Source of the DNA: Meridianimarinicoccus zhengii
GTDB lineage: Bacteria > Pseudomonadota > Alphaproteobacteria > Rhodobacterales > Rhodobacteraceae
Length of the DNA stretch: 37,660 nucleotides
NCBI RefSeq assembly: GCF_003254465.1
Contig: NZ_QDFI01000042.1
Location: 1-37,660 of the forward strand
Direction of reading: 5' to 3'
Shown: positions 27,172-35,157 of the stretch, piece after piece
Numbering within the stretch: the first letter of the stretch is position 1
How the letters are laid out: the number at the start of each line of letters is the position of its first letter
The notes under the pieces: model-generated
Databases searched by the model: none
What the model was told of the DNA's origin: nothing
The model's input: only the letters and a program-made list of their open reading frames with translations
Translations under genes and position numbers: made by a program

Positions 27172-27804
27172 CTAGGACGCGGAGTGGCGCTTGTCAGTGC
27201 CGACGGCGACCTTTTTGCGCGCGCGGGAGATGCGGCGGGCCTGATAGGCGTGTACCACCCGCAACGTCATCGCATGGCTCAGAACCGCGGCCACAAGACC
27301 GGGCAGGAACCCGCCCACGGTATAGGGCAGCACGACCGCGAAGAAAAAGCCCTGCAACTGGTCCCAGTTCGCACCGCCCCGCGTGACCACGCCGACGAGA
27401 TTGGCCGTCAGTTCGCCAAGCGCACCGGCGAAGGCGGGCAGCACGTCCGATAGCGGAATCGGCGTCTGCACCTGCAGGATCATCTCGCCCAGTTCGATGG
27501 ACATGGCCGCGATCAGGGGAAAGGTCAGCGGGTTGCCCACCAGTGTGGACAGGAACGCCGCGATCTTGTTGCCCTGGATCAGCCACGCGAGAAGCACGGC
27601 GAACAGGAAGTGGAAGCCGAAGAAAGGCGTAAAGCAGACGAAGACGCCACAGGCTACACCGCGGGCGATCCGCCCCGGCCGATCCGGAAGCCGCCGCAGG
27701 CGATGCCAGTTGTAGCTGAAGGCGCGTTTCCAGCCGCCGGGCGGATAGACCCAGGCCTGCATCCTGCGCCCGAGACTGGGCTTGTCGCGCCGCTTGAACA
27801 CCAT
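27172..27804 (-). CDS. DUF2062 membrane protein
   Basis: A 210-residue inner-membrane protein of the DUF2062 family. It has a basic N-terminus (KRRDKPSLGRRMQAWVYPPGGWKRAF), a first hydrophobic region GVACGVFVCFTPFFGFHFLFAVLLAWL, the family-typical GNPLTFPLI motif, and a further hydrophobic region FFFAVVLPYTVGGFLPGLVAAVL. The family function is unknown. It starts 20 bases after the rsh stop with a GGAAGAGG site, so it is very likely co-transcribed with rsh. Confidence 0.9.
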   Translation of the reverse strand: MVFKRRDKPSLGRRMQAWVYPPGGWKRAFSYNWHRLRRLPDRPGRIARGVACGVFVCFTPFFGFHFLFAVLLAWLIQGNKIAAFLSTLVGNPLTFPLIAAMSIELGEMILQVQTPIPLSDVLPAFAGALGELTANLVGVVTRGGANWDQLQGFFFAVVLPYTVGGFLPGLVAAVLSHAMTLRVVHAYQARRISRARKKVAVGTDKRHSAS

Positions 27805-27824
27805 GTCCGTACCTCTTCCGCCTG

Positions 27825-29954
27825 TCAGCCCCGCGATGCGTCGCGGTAGCGGTGCAGCTCCGCCACGTTGCTTTCCGCTTCCAGCGCTGTCGTGACCCGG
27901 TGCAGATGTTCGGTGTCGCTGAGATCGACTTCCAGCCGCACACGATAATAGTCGGGCTTGCGGTCAACGAAGACGAGATCCGCGATATTCGCCTTCTGCT
28001 CACCGATCAGGGTGCAGATGCGCCCCAGCACGCCTGCATCGTTGGTCAGCACGATGTCGAAGGTCACGGAATGCACTGGCGCGTGAGGGCCCGAATGCCA
28101 GCGCAGGTCGATCCAGCGGTCGTTGTCGTCCTCGAACTGGGCCAGGCACGGACAATCGATGGCATGCACCACGACGCCGCGGCCGGGCATCGTGATGCCC
28201 ACGATCCGCTCGCCCGGCACGGGCTGGCAGCACTTGCCGCGATCCCAGGTCTGGTCGGCCTCAAGCCCCACCACGGCGCGGCCGGGATCGATCTGTTCGC
28301 CCTTGCGGTCCGCGAGTTCCGGGTAAAGCGCCGCGATCATCTCGCGCGCGACCATCTCGCCGCCGCCGAGCCGCGCAAGAAGTTCCTCGGAGTCGCGCCC
28401 CAGGCCAAGCCGGGCGGCGGCGGTCATCAGCGCCTTTTCCGTCACGCGCTTATCGATCTGTTCGAACGCTGCGCGGGCCAGTTCGCGCCCGAGCTTGACG
28501 AAACGCGACCGGTTCTCGGCCCGTAGCGCGCGACGGATGGCCGACTTGGCCTTGCCGGTCATGGCGATGTCCATCCAGGTGGCCTGGGGGCTTTGACCTT
28601 CGGCAGTGATGATCTCCACCGACTGCCCGTTGCGCACCTGGGTCCAGAGCGGCACGCGCCGCCCGTCGATCTTGGCGCCAACGCAGGCATTGCCGATCCG
28701 CGTGTGGATGGCATAGGCGAAATCCAGTGGCGTCGCGCCGCGCGGCAGTTTCACCACGTCGCCCTTGGGCGTGAAGCAGAACACCTTGTCGGAATACATT
28801 TCGAGCTTGACGGCCTCGAAGAATTCGTCGTCATCGGCCGATGCCTCGAAATGCTCGGCAAGCCCGGCGATCCACGCGGCGGGGTCCACGGCAAAGGGAT
28901 TCTCCGCCCGCTCGCCATCCTTGTAGGCCCAGTGCGCGGCCACCCCGGCCTCCGCCACGTCGTGCATCTCGCGTGTGCGGATCTGCACCTCGACGCGCTT
29001 GCCGTCGCGGCCCAGCACGGCGGTGTGCAGGCTGCGATAGCCGTTCTGCTTGGGCTGGCTGATGTAATCCTTGAACCGCGTGGGCACGGCGCGCCAGCGG
29101 CGGTGAATCGTGCCCAGCACGCGGTAGCAATCCATCTGGGTCTCGGTGATGACCCTGAACCCGTAGATGTCGGACAGGCGGGAAAAGCTGGTTTCCTTCT
29201 GTTCCATCTTGCGCCAGATCGAATAGGGCTTCTTGGCGCGCCCCATCACCTCGGCCTTGATGCCCTCGGCGGCGAGTTCCTTCTCGATATCCTCGCGGAT
29301 GCGGCCCAGCACGTCCCCCGCCTCGCCAGTCAGCTTGACGAAGCGGCGCATGATGGAGGTCCGTGCCTCGGGGTTGAGTACCTGGAAGGCGAGGTCTTCC
29401 AACTCGTCGCGCATCCACTGCATGCCCATCCGGCCTGCCAGCGGGGCATAGATGTCCATCGTCTCGCGGGCCTTGCGCACCTGTTTCTCATGCGGCAGCG
29501 ACTTGATCGTGCGCATGTTGTGCAGACGGTCGAACAGCTTCACCAGGATCACGCGCACGTCCTTGGACATGGCCATGAACAGCTTGCGGAAATTCTCGGC
29601 CTGCTTGGTCTCGGTGGAGGTCAGTTGAAGGTTGGTGAGCTTCGTGACGCCGTCCACAAGGTCCGCGATCTCGCGGCCGAAATGGCGGGTGATATCGGCG
29701 CAGGTGGCCGCCGTGTCTTCGACCGTGTCGTGCAGCAGCGCCGTGATCAGCGTCGCGTCGTCCAGCCGCTGCTCGGCCAGAAGCGCCGCCACGGCGACGG
29801 GATGGGTGAAATACGGCTCGCCGGACCGGCGCCGCTGGCCTGCATGGACCTGCTTGGCATAGTCATAGGCCGCGCGCAGGAGCGTCGCGTCCGTCCGGGG
29901 ATTGTAGCTTTGAACGCGGGCGACAAGGTCGTTGATTGGGATGAGCTGCTCCAT
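27825..29954 (-). CDS. rsh: Bifunctional (p)ppGpp synthetase/hydrolase (RelA/SpoT, Rsh)
   Basis: Makes and degrades the alarmone (p)ppGpp; usually the only long RSH enzyme in alphaproteobacteria. The 709-residue protein has the HD hydrolase domain with HDTVED (75-80) intact, the synthetase domain with LSDIYGFRVI, RFKDYISQPKQNGYRSLHT and EVQIRT, a TGS domain (FCFTPKGDVVKLPRGATPLDFAYAIHT) and a C-terminal ACT domain (about 630-705). The motifs for both activities look complete. It begins 19 bases after rpoZ. Because the omega subunit and (p)ppGpp act on the same RNA polymerase, the pairing is functional as well as positional. Confidence 0.96.
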   Translation of the reverse strand: MEQLIPINDLVARVQSYNPRTDATLLRAAYDYAKQVHAGQRRRSGEPYFTHPVAVAALLAEQRLDDATLITALLHDTVEDTAATCADITRHFGREIADLVDGVTKLTNLQLTSTETKQAENFRKLFMAMSKDVRVILVKLFDRLHNMRTIKSLPHEKQVRKARETMDIYAPLAGRMGMQWMRDELEDLAFQVLNPEARTSIMRRFVKLTGEAGDVLGRIREDIEKELAAEGIKAEVMGRAKKPYSIWRKMEQKETSFSRLSDIYGFRVITETQMDCYRVLGTIHRRWRAVPTRFKDYISQPKQNGYRSLHTAVLGRDGKRVEVQIRTREMHDVAEAGVAAHWAYKDGERAENPFAVDPAAWIAGLAEHFEASADDDEFFEAVKLEMYSDKVFCFTPKGDVVKLPRGATPLDFAYAIHTRIGNACVGAKIDGRRVPLWTQVRNGQSVEIITAEGQSPQATWMDIAMTGKAKSAIRRALRAENRSRFVKLGRELARAAFEQIDKRVTEKALMTAAARLGLGRDSEELLARLGGGEMVAREMIAALYPELADRKGEQIDPGRAVVGLEADQTWDRGKCCQPVPGERIVGITMPGRGVVVHAIDCPCLAQFEDDNDRWIDLRWHSGPHAPVHSVTFDIVLTNDAGVLGRICTLIGEQKANIADLVFVDRKPDYYRVRLEVDLSDTEHLHRVTTALEAESNVAELHRYRDASRG

Positions 29955-29973
29955 GCCGCACCGCGCGCCGGGA

Positions 29974-30327
29974 TCAGCCCTTTTCCTGCGCCTGCATCAG
30001 TGCACGCAGCAGCTTTTCCTCGGACAGGTCGTCTTCGGCGGGACGGTCCTGTTCGACACCCATCAGAAGCGACATCTGGTCGTCCTCGGGCTCGTCCACC
30101 TCGATCTGTGTCTGGTGGCTTTCGATCATCCGCTCGCGCAGCGCATCCGCGCTCTGCGTTTCCTCGGCGATCTCGCGCAGGGCCACGACCGGGTTCTTGT
30201 CCTTGTCGCGGTCGATTGTGAGCGGCGCACCGGACGTGATCTCACGCGCGCGATGGGCGGCGAGCAGGACCAGTTCGAACCGGTTCGGGACTTTATCGAC
30301 GCAGTCTTCGACGGTGACGCGGGCCAT
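29974..30327 (-). CDS. rpoZ: DNA-directed RNA polymerase omega subunit
   Basis: Small RNA polymerase subunit that helps fold beta' and forms part of a (p)ppGpp site. The 117-residue protein starts [30 protein letters not shown], the hallmark of alphaproteobacterial omega. It carries [16 protein letters not shown] and an acidic C-terminal extension (EVDEPEDDQ) longer than in E. coli (91 residues). The start at 30327 has CAGGA 8-10 bases before it; an in-frame start at 30405 would lie upstream of the promoter and is rejected. First gene of the rpoZ-rsh-DUF2062-pdxJ operon. Confidence 0.96.
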   Translation of the reverse strand: MARVTVEDCVDKVPNRFELVLLAAHRAREITSGAPLTIDRDKDKNPVVALREIAEETQSADALRERMIESHQTQIEVDEPEDDQMSLLMGVEQDRPAEDDLSEEKLLRALMQAQEKG

Positions 30328-30365
30328 GATTCGGTTCCTGTAGCAGACGAGGCGGAAAAACGGAC

Positions 30366-30393
30366 GCCTAGACCAGATCGCCGGGAAACGCAA
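30366..30393 (-). promoter_or_regulatory. Likely rpoZ operon promoter (TTGCGT-N16-CTAGGC)
   Basis: On the minus strand TTGCGT (30393-30388) and CTAGGC (30371-30366) are separated by 16 bases. The -10 lies 38 bases before the rpoZ start. This 126-base gap is the only sizeable one upstream of rpoZ. Confidence 0.45.
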
Positions 30394-30453
30394 GGCACCG
30401 CCCACGGGCCGCCATGCCGGTCCGGCCTGACCCCGGCGCGGGGTTTCGGCGCC

Positions 30454-31041
30454 CTATCCCGTGGGCGGCGGGTCGATGGGTCGTGGTGCTGCGCGCTCCG
30501 CGGCAGGCAGGGCCGCGACCATCTCGGACACCGTGCGGCCCAGGACTGGATGGCGCCAGTCCGGCGCGATATCGGCCAGCGGCACCAGCACGAATGCCCG
30601 ATCCTGAAGACGCGGATGGGGCAGAACCAGTCGATCAGGCGTCTGCGTTCGCTGCGCTGCGGGGGACAGCGCCACCCAGTCGGCATGGGTTTGCGCATCG
30701 GGCAGCACGATGTCGCCGATGGCCAGCAGGTCGAGGTCAGCCGTACGCGCGCCCCAACGGTCGCGCCGTTCACGGCCGCAAGCTTCTTCGATTGCATGCA
30801 AACGGGCCAGAAGCGCGTCGGGCGTGTCGGTCACGTGGAGCATCGCGCAGGCGTTGACATAGTCCGGCCCGGCACCGGGTGGGAAGCACGGCGTGGTAAA
30901 GAAGCGGCTGACGGCCTTGACCTTGATTGTTTGACAGGCCATCAGGCGCAATGCCTGTCTCAATGTAGCAAAAGGCACACCGAAGCGGGAGGAGAGGTTT
31001 GCACCGAGCGCGATATGTGCGACCATGTGTTTTGTGTTCAA
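30454..31041 (-). CDS. folK: Dihydropterin pyrophosphokinase (HPPK)
   Basis: Transfers pyrophosphate from ATP to 6-hydroxymethyl-dihydropterin in folate synthesis. The 195-residue protein shows IALGANL (10-16), a conserved RDRWGARTADLDLLAIGD block with the metal-binding Asp102 and Asp104, and LPHPRLQDRAFVLVPLADIAP. The start is uncertain. TTG 31041 has AAGGA 10 bases before it, whereas the ATG at 31026 has no ribosome-binding site, so the TTG is preferred. A segment between the first motif and the Mg-binding block (FPPGAGPDYVNACAML) is typical. Ends upstream of the rpoZ promoter region. Confidence 0.93.
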   Translation of the reverse strand: MNTKHMVAHIALGANLSSRFGVPFATLRQALRLMACQTIKVKAVSRFFTTPCFPPGAGPDYVNACAMLHVTDTPDALLARLHAIEEACGRERRDRWGARTADLDLLAIGDIVLPDAQTHADWVALSPAAQRTQTPDRLVLPHPRLQDRAFVLVPLADIAPDWRHPVLGRTVSEMVAALPAAERAAPRPIDPPPTG

Positions 31042-31090
31042 AGTTGTGCAATCCTTTTTCCGCCCGCTTTCATCCGGCTACACGCCGTCG

Positions 31091-31119
31091 TACTAGTCCC
31101 ACGGCCGATGACCGTGCAA
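31091..31119 (-). promoter_or_regulatory. Likely folK promoter (TTGCAC-N17-CTAGTA)
   Basis: On the minus strand TTGCAC (31119-31114) and CTAGTA (31096-31091) are separated by 17 bases. The -10 lies 49 bases before the preferred folK start. It is in the divergent folK / NYN gap, for which no good plus-strand promoter was found. Confidence 0.45.
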
Positions 31120-31159
31120 CCAGCATTGCCTCGTCCGGCCATTATGAAGGGTTATTTGA

Positions 31160-31759
31160 ATGTTCTACCGCGATGAGCGCCTGGCGCTCTTCATCGATGG
31201 TGCGAACCTCTACGCAGCCGCGCGGGCGCTCGGGTTCGACATCGACTACAAGCTGCTCCGACAGGAATTCATGCGCCGCGGAAAACTGCTGCGGGCTTTC
31301 TACTACACCGCCCTGCTGGAAAACGAAGAGTATTCCCCGATCCGACCGCTGGTGGACTGGTTGCATTACAACGGGTTCTCCATGGTCACGAAGCCGGCCA
31401 AGGAATACACCGACAGCCATGGCCGCCGGAAGGTCAAGGGCAACATGGACATCGAGCTGACGGTCGATGCGCTCGAGATCGCGCCCCATGTGGACCATAT
31501 CGTGCTGTTCTCGGGCGACGGCGATTTCCGCCCGTTGATCGAGGCGTTGCAACGCAAGGGCGTGCGCGTGTCGGTCGTGTCCACGATCCGCAGCCAGCCC
31601 CCCATGATTTCCGATGACCTGCGCCGTCAGGCCGACAATTTCATCGAACTCGATGAATTGAAGGACGTGATCGGGCGGCCTCCGCGCGAGCCGCGCGATC
31701 AGGACAACGGCTATCACGGTGCGACAGCCGACAACGCGAGCGAGACGACCGGATCCTGA
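31160..31759 (+). CDS. NYN domain protein (LabA/DUF88 family)
   Basis: Predicted PIN-like ribonuclease of 199 residues. The NYN fold is shown by ALFIDGANLYAAAR (9-22, Asp13 and Asn16), KGNMDIELTVDAL (94-106, Asp97) and LFSGDGDFRPLIEAL (117-131, Asp120 and Asp122), which together give an acidic metal site. Such proteins are thought to process RNA; the target is unknown. The C-terminal tail (PPREPRDQDNGYH) is charged and disordered. An AAGGG site precedes the ATG. Divergent from folK; followed 31 bases later by the YqaA-type gene. Confidence 0.9.
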   Translation: MFYRDERLALFIDGANLYAAARALGFDIDYKLLRQEFMRRGKLLRAFYYTALLENEEYSPIRPLVDWLHYNGFSMVTKPAKEYTDSHGRRKVKGNMDIELTVDALEIAPHVDHIVLFSGDGDFRPLIEALQRKGVRVSVVSTIRSQPPMISDDLRRQADNFIELDELKDVIGRPPREPRDQDNGYHGATADNASETTGS

Positions 31760-31790
31760 CTTGTGACCCTGCGCCAGCCGGGGGGAAGCG

Positions 31791-32237
31791 ATGCTGACCC
31801 CGGCGGCCATGGCCCAGCTTGCGGGACTGTTCGCCGCCGCGTTCGGCGCCGCGACGCTCCTCCCCTTCCAGTCGGAAATCGTGTTCGTCGCCATGCAGGT
31901 GGCGGGCAACGTTCCGGTGTGGTTGCTGCTCTTGGTGGCGAGCATCGGCAACACCGCTGGATCGGTTGTGAACTACGTGATGGGATTGGGCGTGGAACGG
32001 TTCCGGGGGAGCCGTTGGTTTCCCGTCTCGCCCGCCCAGCTTGACCGCGCGCAGCACTGGTATGCGCGCTGGGGGGTCTGGACATTGCTCCTGTCCTGGG
32101 CGCCCTTCGGCGACGGCTTCACCGTGGTCGCGGGCATGATGCGGACGCGGTTCTGGCTGTTCCTGCTGCTTGTGGCCATCGCGAAGACCGGCCGCTACGC
32201 CGTGCTGGCATGGGCCACGGCGCAAGCCGGCGGTTGA
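31791..32237 (+). CDS. YqaA family (DedA/SNARE-associated-like) membrane protein
   Basis: A 148-residue inner-membrane protein with about four hydrophobic segments. The YqaA/DedA-type pattern is seen in FAAAFGAATLLPFQSEIVFVAM, SIGNTAGSVVNYVMG and the downstream WAPFGDGFTVVAGMMRTRFWLFLL. Relatives are small DedA-superfamily proteins, possibly lipid- or ion-handling; no substrate can be inferred. A GGGGGAAG site precedes the ATG. Probably co-transcribed with the NYN gene. It converges on the P460 gene with 48 bases between. Confidence 0.88.
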   Translation: MLTPAAMAQLAGLFAAAFGAATLLPFQSEIVFVAMQVAGNVPVWLLLLVASIGNTAGSVVNYVMGLGVERFRGSRWFPVSPAQLDRAQHWYARWGVWTLLLSWAPFGDGFTVVAGMMRTRFWLFLLLVAIAKTGRYAVLAWATAQAGG

Positions 32238-32285
32238 TGTGTGCAGTCCGCACCCGCGCCGCCGAACCGCGCCGCGCCCACGGCG

Positions 32286-32885
32286 TCACTGACCGATGCG
32301 CGCCTCTTCTACTGGGTAGCCGAGGCCACCCTGAAACCCGTATGCGCCCTGGTGACACTCGCTGCACGCCGTCATCACGTCGACGCCCATCGGTGAGCCG
32401 TTCGGGGCGACGAGCATGTAATACCAGTCGTCGGTTTCGGGCGAGGTTCCGGCTTGGACCTTCTGCATAAGGAACAGCGGGCCGGGGCGCACGTTGCCGT
32501 CATCGTTCACGGAAAAGCTTTCCTTCGCGATCCAGGTTCCCGCCGGGATCTTCGGGTTCTCCGCGTAGCGCAGATATTCCTCCGCGCCCACGTCGTTGAC
32601 CCAGGTCAGCAGAAAGCGGTTGTCGTGAAAGCCGGGTGCCGCGGGAAAGCTGCTGGCCAGCGTCCAGTTGCGGTAATCATCTACCTTGTCGGTGGGAATC
32701 CACTGTTTCGCACCCGAGGTGTATCCATCATGGAGCGCCTCGGCGAGGCAATCATACACCGCCTGCGCCTCGTCACCGGTCAGCTCCGATCCCGGCTTGC
32801 CCGGGTCGCAAGCCAGCGCACCGCCCGCCATCAGCACGCTTGCACCGAAAGCCGTGAGGCCAATATTCCGTGTCGTCGCAATCAT
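32286..32885 (-). CDS. Cytochrome P460 family haem protein (exported)
   Basis: A 199-residue exported protein with a signal peptide (MIATTRNIGLTAFGASVLMAGGALA, two parts, cleaved near residue 25). A P460-type domain follows, including PAGTWIAKESFSVN and a C-terminal haem c motif CSECH (Cys174, Cys177, His178). Known P460 proteins carry a lysine-crosslinked haem and oxidise hydroxylamine or bind NO; whether this one does is not visible. A Lys (AKESF) lies in the conserved block. The start at 32885 is preferred over 32993, which would add a non-signal leader. It is 110 bases downstream of a c-type cytochrome gene. Confidence 0.85.
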   Translation of the reverse strand: MIATTRNIGLTAFGASVLMAGGALACDPGKPGSELTGDEAQAVYDCLAEALHDGYTSGAKQWIPTDKVDDYRNWTLASSFPAAPGFHDNRFLLTWVNDVGAEEYLRYAENPKIPAGTWIAKESFSVNDDGNVRPGPLFLMQKVQAGTSPETDDWYYMLVAPNGSPMGVDVMTACSECHQGAYGFQGGLGYPVEEARIGQ

Positions 32886-32995
32886 GGTCTGTCCCTCTTT
32901 TTCGGGCGTTGCGCCCGTGTGCGAAGCGTCGCATGGCCGCTGGTCGACGCAAAATGACAGACGATCACGAAGTCGGAACGCGGCTCCCACCAAGG

Positions 32996-33427
32996 TCAGC
33001 CGCCGGCGTTCACCCGGTCATGCATGGCGCGCACCCGTGGTGGCCATGTGCTCTTGATGTAGGCAAGCGCGGCGATGATGTCTTCGTCGCTCAGCACGTC
33101 GCCAAAGCCTATCATGGCGCTCTGGTACCCGCCGCCGACGATGGCCGCGGTCCCGTATTTCGTGATCCGGAACAACAGTTCGTCTTGGTGGTGCCATGTG
33201 TGACCGGATGCATCGTGGGGCGGGGCGGGCAGAAGCCCGTCGGGGCCGGGGCTGCGCCAGCCCGGCTGGCCTTCGAGCGCCACACCGTGACAGCTTGCGC
33301 AATGCCCGGCATAGACCTCGGCCCCGCGTGCGACCGCCGCCCGGTCCTGCCATGGCAGAAACCCCTCCGCCGCGGTGCTTCCCGCCATTCCCGCAAGACA
33401 CAGGGCCGAGCAGATCATGGGCCGCAT
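32996..33427 (-). CDS. c-type cytochrome (monohaem, exported)
   Basis: A 143-residue periplasmic cytochrome c. Signal peptide up to about residue 20 (AGMAGSTAAEG), haem motif CASCH (Cys43, Cys46, His47), and a likely axial ligand Met105 (QSAMIGFGD) followed by DVLSDEDIIAALAYIKSTWP, the usual C-terminal helix of class I cytochromes. A GAAGGAG site precedes the ATG. It is the first gene of a two-gene unit with the P460 protein and probably passes electrons to or from it. No terminal oxidase, nitrite or hydroxylamine genes lie nearby. Confidence 0.93.
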   Translation of the reverse strand: MRPMICSALCLAGMAGSTAAEGFLPWQDRAAVARGAEVYAGHCASCHGVALEGQPGWRSPGPDGLLPAPPHDASGHTWHHQDELLFRITKYGTAAIVGGGYQSAMIGFGDVLSDEDIIAALAYIKSTWPPRVRAMHDRVNAGG

Positions 33428-33486
33428 CGCAATCTCCTTCCATGAACCATGACGCCAAAGTGGTGCTTCCCGCGCTGGAGGCTCAA

Positions 33487-33502
33487 GTCACGCCCCCGTG
33501 AC
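33487..33502. promoter_or_regulatory. GTCACG-N4-CGTGAC dyad between cytochrome and ispH genes
   Basis: A perfect inverted repeat with 6-bp arms (33487-33492 and 33497-33502) and a CCCC centre lies in the 140-base divergent gap. It may be an operator for the cytochrome pair or ispH. It does not match the FNR (TTGAT-N4-ATCAA) pattern. The regulator is unknown. Confidence 0.35.
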
Positions 33503-33567
33503 CACGCGGCCCCTCTGGACCCGCGCGTGCACAGGGCTTAGGTCTGGGGCAGAACCGGAGTGACGCC

Positions 33568-34518
33568 ATGACGAAGCCCCCGCTGACCATCCTGCTTGCC
33601 GCGCCGCGCGGCTTCTGCGCCGGAGTGGACCGCGCCATCAAGATCGTCGAAATGGCGATCGAAAAATGGGGCGCCCCCGTCTATGTCCGGCACGAAATCG
33701 TCCACAACCGCTATGTCGTTGACGGTCTGCGCGCGAAGGGCGCGGTGTTCGTCGAGGAACTCGACGAATGCCCGACCGACCGGCCCGTGATCTTCTCGGC
33801 CCATGGCGTGCCCAAGGCCGTTCCCGCCGAAGCCGCCCGGCGCGAGATGATCTATGTCGACGCCACCTGCCCGCTTGTCAGCAAGGTGCATATCGAAGCC
33901 GCGCGCCACGCCGAGAACGGATTGCAGATCATCATGATCGGCCATGCCGGCCACCCGGAGACGATCGGGACCATGGGCCAGTTGCCCGCCGGCGACGTGC
34001 TTCTGGTGGAAACCGAAGCGGACGTGGAGACGGTGGCACCGCGCGACCCGACGAAGCTGGCCTTCGTCACGCAGACCACCCTGTCGGTCGATGACACCGC
34101 CGGGATCGTCACCGCGCTCAGGGCACGCTTCCCGGCCATCGTCGGCCCGCACAAGGAAGACATCTGCTACGCCACCACCAACCGGCAGGAGGCGGTGAAG
34201 GCCGCCGCCCCGCGCGCCGATGCGCTGCTGGTGGTGGGTGCGCCCAATTCCAGCAATTCGAAACGGCTGGTGGATGTGGGCGCGCGGGCGGGCTGTGCCT
34301 ATGCCCAGCTCGTGCAGCGCGCCGCCGATATCGATTTCCGCGCGCTCGACGGGATCCGGACACTGGCGATCACTGCCGGGGCGTCGGCCCCCGAGGAGCT
34401 TGTGACCGAGGTCATCGACGCCTTCCGCGACCGCCACGATGTCACGGTGGAACTGGTCGAAACCGCGCAGGAGAACGTCGAATTCAAGGTGCCGCGCATC
34501 CTGCGCGTGCCCGCGTGA
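33568..34518 (+). CDS. ispH: 4-hydroxy-3-methylbut-2-enyl diphosphate reductase IspH
   Basis: Last enzyme of the MEP isoprenoid pathway; reduces HMBPP to IPP and DMAPP with a [4Fe-4S] cluster. The 316-residue protein has the three cluster cysteines Cys17 ([11 protein letters not shown]), Cys101 (DATCPLV) and Cys200 ([11 protein letters not shown]), and the catalytic Glu131 (GHPETIG). TQTTLSVDD and [12 protein letters not shown] are further family motifs. The length matches the E. coli protein (316). It is the first gene of a six-gene plus-strand unit. Its stop overlaps the GTG start of the next gene. Confidence 0.97.
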   Translation: MTKPPLTILLAAPRGFCAGVDRAIKIVEMAIEKWGAPVYVRHEIVHNRYVVDGLRAKGAVFVEELDECPTDRPVIFSAHGVPKAVPAEAARREMIYVDATCPLVSKVHIEAARHAENGLQIIMIGHAGHPETIGTMGQLPAGDVLLVETEADVETVAPRDPTKLAFVTQTTLSVDDTAGIVTALRARFPAIVGPHKEDICYATTNRQEAVKAAAPRADALLVVGAPNSSNSKRLVDVGARAGCAYAQLVQRAADIDFRALDGIRTLAITAGASAPEELVTEVIDAFRDRHDVTVELVETAQENVEFKVPRILRVPA

Positions 34519-35138
34519 CGCACGTGATCTCGCTGCAATTCCTGCTCACGGCGCTCGCGGTGGTGGTGATCCCCGGCACCGGGGTGATCTACACGCTCGC
34601 CATCGGGCTTGGGCAGGGGCCGCGCGCCGCACTGGCCGCCGCACTGGGCTGCACGCTTGGGATCGTGCCGCATCTCGCTGCGGCGGCGCTGGGACTTGCG
34701 GCAATCCTGCATGCCAGCGCGCTGGCCTTCCAGGTGCTGAAATTCGCCGGGGTCGCCTATCTGCTCTGGCTGGCATGGCAGGCGCTGCGCGCGGATGGCG
34801 CGCTGGCCGTCACGCCCGAAAGCCGACGGGCCCCCGCCGGGGCGATCGCCCGGCGCGGGGCGCTCATCAACATCCTGAACCCCAAGCTGTCGCTGTTCTT
34901 CATGGCACTTCTGCCGCCTTTCCTGTCCGGCGACCCGGCCCGCGCCACCGCCGAGATCGCCCTTCTGGGCGGCGTGTTCATGGTGATGACCCTTGGTGTC
35001 TTCGTGCTCTACGGCCTTTTCGCTGCCGCCGCCCGCGCGCGGCTTCTGAGCAGCCCGGCGGCCCTGCGCTGGCTGAGCCGCGGTTTCGCCGCCGTGTTCG
35101 CAGCGGTGGCCGCGCGGCTTGCGGTGGAACGGGCATGA
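34515..35138 (+). CDS. LysE/RhtB family amino-acid exporter
   Basis: Inner-membrane exporter of amino acids or derivatives. The 207-residue protein has about six hydrophobic segments. [33 protein letters not shown] (two runs) resembles the LysE/RhtB signature PGP-containing first helix region. A conserved block [21 protein letters not shown] follows, and a C-terminal helix ends the protein. Substrate unknown. GTG 34515 overlaps the ispH stop (GTGA), and no separate ribosome-binding site is seen, so translational coupling is likely. Confidence 0.93.
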   Translation: MTHVISLQFLLTALAVVVIPGTGVIYTLAIGLGQGPRAALAAALGCTLGIVPHLAAAALGLAAILHASALAFQVLKFAGVAYLLWLAWQALRADGALAVTPESRRAPAGAIARRGALINILNPKLSLFFMALLPPFLSGDPARATAEIALLGGVFMVMTLGVFVLYGLFAAAARARLLSSPAALRWLSRGFAAVFAAVAARLAVERA

Positions 35139-35157
35139 CCCTGCCCGCCTTCGCCCC

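Noticed and set aside
28593-30221. Long plus-strand open frame of 542 codons across rsh and rpoZ
   Set aside because: Shadow of rsh: no family motifs, no ribosome-binding site, and the minus strand encodes intact HD, synthetase, TGS and ACT domains.
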